Shown: in pieces, positions 60,925 to 64,000 of the stretch
Position numbering within the stretch: the first letter of the stretch is position 1
Layout of the letters: every line of letters starts with the position of its first letter
Assembly (NCBI GenBank): GCA_950295325.1
Contig: OX485808.1
Span: 1,492,501 to 1,556,500 of the forward strand
Source of the DNA: Polytrichum commune
Lineage: Eukaryota; Streptophyta; Polytrichopsida; Polytrichales; Polytrichaceae
Length of the DNA: 64,000 bases
Direction of reading: 5' to 3'
Made by a program: the position numbers and the translations under genes
The notes under the pieces: generated by a model
The model's input: only the letters and a program-made list of their open reading frames with translations
Told to the model about the DNA's origin: nothing
The model's database searches: none

Positions 60925-61400
60925 TTGTGGCGGAGCAAGACGAAGATCTTGTTAATGCGCGAGGAGTGTTGTTGGGAAGGAGAACATTGGAAGGAGCTGA
61001 AGTTGCTGTGTTGTACGGTTAAAGAAGAAGATTCAAGGACCGAGACTTAAGGCGGAGGACGAGGAAGATTTCAACATGCGCACATCGCTAAGGCTTGGGA
61101 GCGTAGGAGATGCAACGACGCTGTGCTGTGTGGAATGATTGAAAATTAAAAGACGGAGATGCATTTGTGGGGAGAAAGACGAAGAGCAGCTTGTTAATGG
61201 GTGAGGAGTGTTGTTGGGACGCACAACATTATAGCTGAAGTTTGTGTGTAAGGGTAAAGAGGCGCATTGTAGAGAACAGGGGATTTGGACGGAGATTATG
61301 GCGGAATAAGAGGAAGATTGCAAGTTGCGCACATCACTAAGGCTCGGGAGCGTGTGGGAGGGATGATTTAATTGGGATTTAGAAGACGGAGATGCATTGC
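60925..61400. repeat. ~233-bp direct duplication just upstream of EXO70 exon 1
   Basis: Two units ending in AGACGGAGATGCAT (61159-61164 and 61392-61397) share GAAGA..AGCTTGTTAATG, GAGGAGTGTTGTTGGGA, GCGCACATC.CTAAGGCT.GGAGCG. The start of a third unit (about 61400-61438) leads directly into the EXO70 coding sequence. Confidence 0.65.
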
Positions 61401-61457
61401 GGTGATTTGTGACAAGGTTGAAGTGACGAGGAGTGGAGTAGGAAAGAAACAGAAAAA

Positions 61458-63997
61458 GTGAGAGCGCGTGGGCAGTTGATGCGGGAGAGCCTCGGCAAGA
61501 GGCGGAGCGTGACGGAGTCGATGATCTCCATCCTCGGCTCCTTGACCACCGTCTCTCTACGCTTGAATCTGCAATGCGTCCTACTCAAGTACTTCTTTCG
61601 GCAATTCTCATCTCAGCCACGATTATTGAACGTGGATATCTACAGAATTATTTTTGCGGAACCACTCCACTTGGTGTGCATTTTGCGCAGTAATTTCTTA
61701 AACATCAATCTCGATGCGGACATAGGCGGACGTGTCTGCGCAAGTGCACTTGCTCCTCCTACTGAACTTTCAAAAGTGGATTTCCAAGGCTCACATTGTC
61801 AAAACTTGAACCAAATCCGTTTGAGTGCCGCATTGCGAACTAGTTCTCGATTTCATTGCAGACAATTCTGGTGGGCTTCTTTTTATGTCGTATCACCTGT
61901 ATGACGTTCACTATTTTCTTAGAGGTTTCCGGTATGAAGACACGGGGATAATGATGTAATGTAATGTATGTCTGGATTGATAAACTTCAGAGCAGGTTAT
62001 CTTCTCTCCGGGTTTTATCGACCTAAGTTAATCGGTCTTAACAGTAATATTCTTCCTCTTTAAACTGAAGCCTGACTATCAGCAACATGTGTTTCAACCA
62101 AGACAACAATAGGTGGTGAAGGCAATCTTAGTGCAAATTAACACCTGTACAAAGTGAATATATTGCCAAAGGAAGGGGGAGGATGCAAGATAAGAAAATG
62201 TGATGTATGAATATTCGTGTTAGCTGTGAAGGGACAATTACGCTTGTGTAACTTTGATAAACAACAATTCTCACTATTTCTATCTCGATGATCTCACAAC
62301 TAGACTTGAACTCTATAAGTTTGCCGACAAAATCGTCATTAGTATGAAGCCTGATTCTTAGCAATGTCTGATTGAGCAGAAGTGTACTATATAAGTCGTG
62401 AAGTTTTTTGAAGGACAATTAGAACAATTATCTGGAACCTCTTCTTTGAAATTGCATAAATAGAGTAGGGATAATAATTCTGCAAGATTCTTCAAGAATT
62501 TTACTTCTGTAACTGAAATTCTAATCAGGGAGAAAAGATTGTGTAGGAAGTCTTGTATGATGGATTCTGGAGTTTGGAGAATTCTGTACGTACCAACATT
62601 TTCTCGCAAGTGTTGATATGAACCATCGTTTCTTTTTATTCTTGTAAACCTGGTTCTTCAGTTGCCTTTTTCATTACCCTAGGGTACCTCTTTGGACCTC
62701 TTTTGTCCCTTCTGTGCCTTGTTTTGAAACTATGCATAGACTTATATAAATATTTGAAGTAACTGAATGCATTCTGTGGGATCCATTGTTTAGATCCGAA
62801 CGCATGCATTTAGGAAAGCACATGAGAACATTGACAATACTCTCAAAGCTGTTGAATCTGTGTTGACTCAATTCGATGTCTCATGCCAGGTAGGCTTACA
62901 TTCGTTCCTACTTATGAAAATTTCCTTGAAGGCCTATCTTGAATTTTTGTGTCTCTGTTCAGAATCTTAAAATTGGTGTAGGCATACTATCAATGAAGGG
63001 TAATTCTGTTTCAAGTTGTGCCAATCAGCACGATGTCATGTTTTCAGGTGCGTATGCAACTGATTGTCTGTGGCTAGACAACTGCATAGGATACTGACAT
63101 GGTTAGGAAGTACTTACAAGCTAGAGGTAGTCTTTGATGGGCCATATCTTCATAAATTTTTGTTCTGAAGCTATACCAATTGTTTTCATTTTCCAGTTTT
63201 CTGAACAAGTATGGTATAACTGCTGGAAGACATGATCTAAGTTCATGTGATATGTGTGGGATTGAAGGTGGAGAACAAGGTATTGGAAGGTCCTGAGAAT
63301 GATCTTGGCGGATTCCTAGAAGCTGTTGACCAGCTTCAGCACAATGTGGAGTTTTTCACGCTCAACCGAAGTCTCAGAGCTAGTGATGGGGCACTCGATC
63401 ATGCTCGATATTTCTTGAATAAGGGCATGTTTCGTCTAGCAGTTGAGTTTAAAGCACTTCTGACTCAACACAAGTTTGTCGTGCTTCTTTTGACGATCCA
63501 ATGGTTCTGTTGCATTCTGATCATTGTGGTGTTGGTTAAGTTTTCTTGTTACGACAAAGCCAACATTCATTTCAAGAGTGGGAAGCAATGAGCCCTGGAT
63601 ATGTCCCTACCCATGTATGCCTTTTAGTTTGAAATGCTCACAGACTTGATACATCTCTTTGATTTTGATGATGGAGTAGATTCTTTATTGTGCAATATGC
63701 CAATTGTCAATGAAATTGCACTTGATGTTGATTGTAGTCAAGTCGAATTCAATGGCTATGTCAGTTTTGTAGTAAACCTGCTGATACAGCCCGGCTTCTG
63801 AAGGTAATGCCTAGCAGTTCTGGAAAGCACGGTAGTAATCCACCAGGAGAAGGGAGGACTGATGTGTTCAATGGAGATGCTAAGGGATCTCTTGAACTTC
63901 CTGTTTTGATTGCCCCAAGAGTTGTAACCCAGCTGCGAGAAATAACTGAAAGGCATGTTGCTACTGGCTACTATTCACGATGTCTCAAGATCTATAG
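61458..63997 (+). CDS. EXO70: EXO70 exocyst subunit, 5' half, frame break in exon 1
   Basis: Four exons are visible before the window ends: about 61458-61588, 62794-62889, 63268-63473 and 63773-63997. A donor follows at the very edge. Together they cover about 220 of the usual 600-700 residues. Exon 1 reads MRESLGKRRSVTESMISILG. Then, after loss of one base near 61543-61544, the next frame reads DHRLSTLESAMRPTQ, both typical EXO70A segments. Exons 2-4 are clean: IRTHAFRKAHENIDNTLKAV, LEAVDQLQHNVEFFTLNRSL, ASDGALDHARYFLNKGMF, ARLLKVMPSSSGKHGSNPPG, ELPVLIAPRVVTQLREITER, YSRCLKIYR. EXO70 binds phosphoinositides and tethers secretory vesicles at the plasma membrane. The intron-rich layout fits the EXO70A group. 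No in-frame ATG lies upstream of 61479. It is a pseudogene, or exon 1 has a sequencing error, or another first exon is used. Confidence 0.83.
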
Positions 63998-64000
63998 GTA

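Overview
The window is nuclear DNA of a land plant. It has plastid-targeted and exocyst genes of plant type, GT-AG introns of 200 to 1,200 bp, an interstitial run of the plant telomere repeat (CCCTAAA) near 18.78 kb, and heavy loads of LINE, Mutator-like, PIF/Harbinger, CACTA and hAT remnants. Long transposon-filled gaps between compact genes, together with a bacterial/fungal-type PrpF isomerase gene, would suit a bryophyte, lycophyte or fern. The sequence alone does not fix the clade. Layout: (1) 0-2.2 kb is repeat-rich spacer ending in a Tourist-like MITE (2172-2660). (2) A two-exon VOC/glyoxalase-fold gene lies at 3026-4221 (+). (3) 5.66-6.95 kb is a diverged duplicate of the 3' end and downstream flank of the PrpF gene, followed at 8346-8817 by a broken S1-type self-incompatibility homologue (SPH). 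(4) 9-18.3 kb is a nest of small inverted-repeat elements: a GGGGAGA-ended MITE family including a threefold tandem array, two TIR elements with 9-10 bp target duplications, a decayed LINE, and a 765-bp foldback Mutator-like element. (5) The PrpF gene (minus, three coding exons, 19958-23633) has tandem repeats in both introns. (6) 24-38.8 kb is almost entirely repeats: a second LINE fragment, a 387-bp MITE that is the mirror-image partner of one at 12.3 kb, a second foldback element of 1,180 bp, and a hAT fragment. (7) The best gene block is an unrecognised intronless 289-codon ORF (39094-39963, +) facing the seven-exon plastid UMP kinase gene (40686-44978, minus). (8) 45.7-49.3 kb holds a third, older foldback element, a second Tourist-like MITE and a decayed SWIM-type zinc-finger coding relic. 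(9) 49361-53462 is a nearly complete PIF/Harbinger transposon with TIRs and TTA target duplications. Its nuclease gene is broken, but its Myb/SANT-like partner gene is intact. (10) 54.8-58.7 kb is a CACTA (TNP2 plus DUF4216) relic; 59.4-60.2 kb is a ~98-bp tandem array. (11) From about 61.46 kb to the right edge runs the 5' half of an EXO70 exocyst gene (+). Its first exon carries a one-base frame break, while the following exons are clean. How the genes relate: the five cellular genes have no operon-like link. UMP kinase supplies plastid pyrimidine nucleotides, EXO70 would tether secretory vesicles, and PrpF and the VOC protein look like small-molecule enzymes. The rest is a record of transposition, local duplication and gene decay. 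All exon limits were worked out by hand from splice consensus, reading phase and family similarity, without transcripts.
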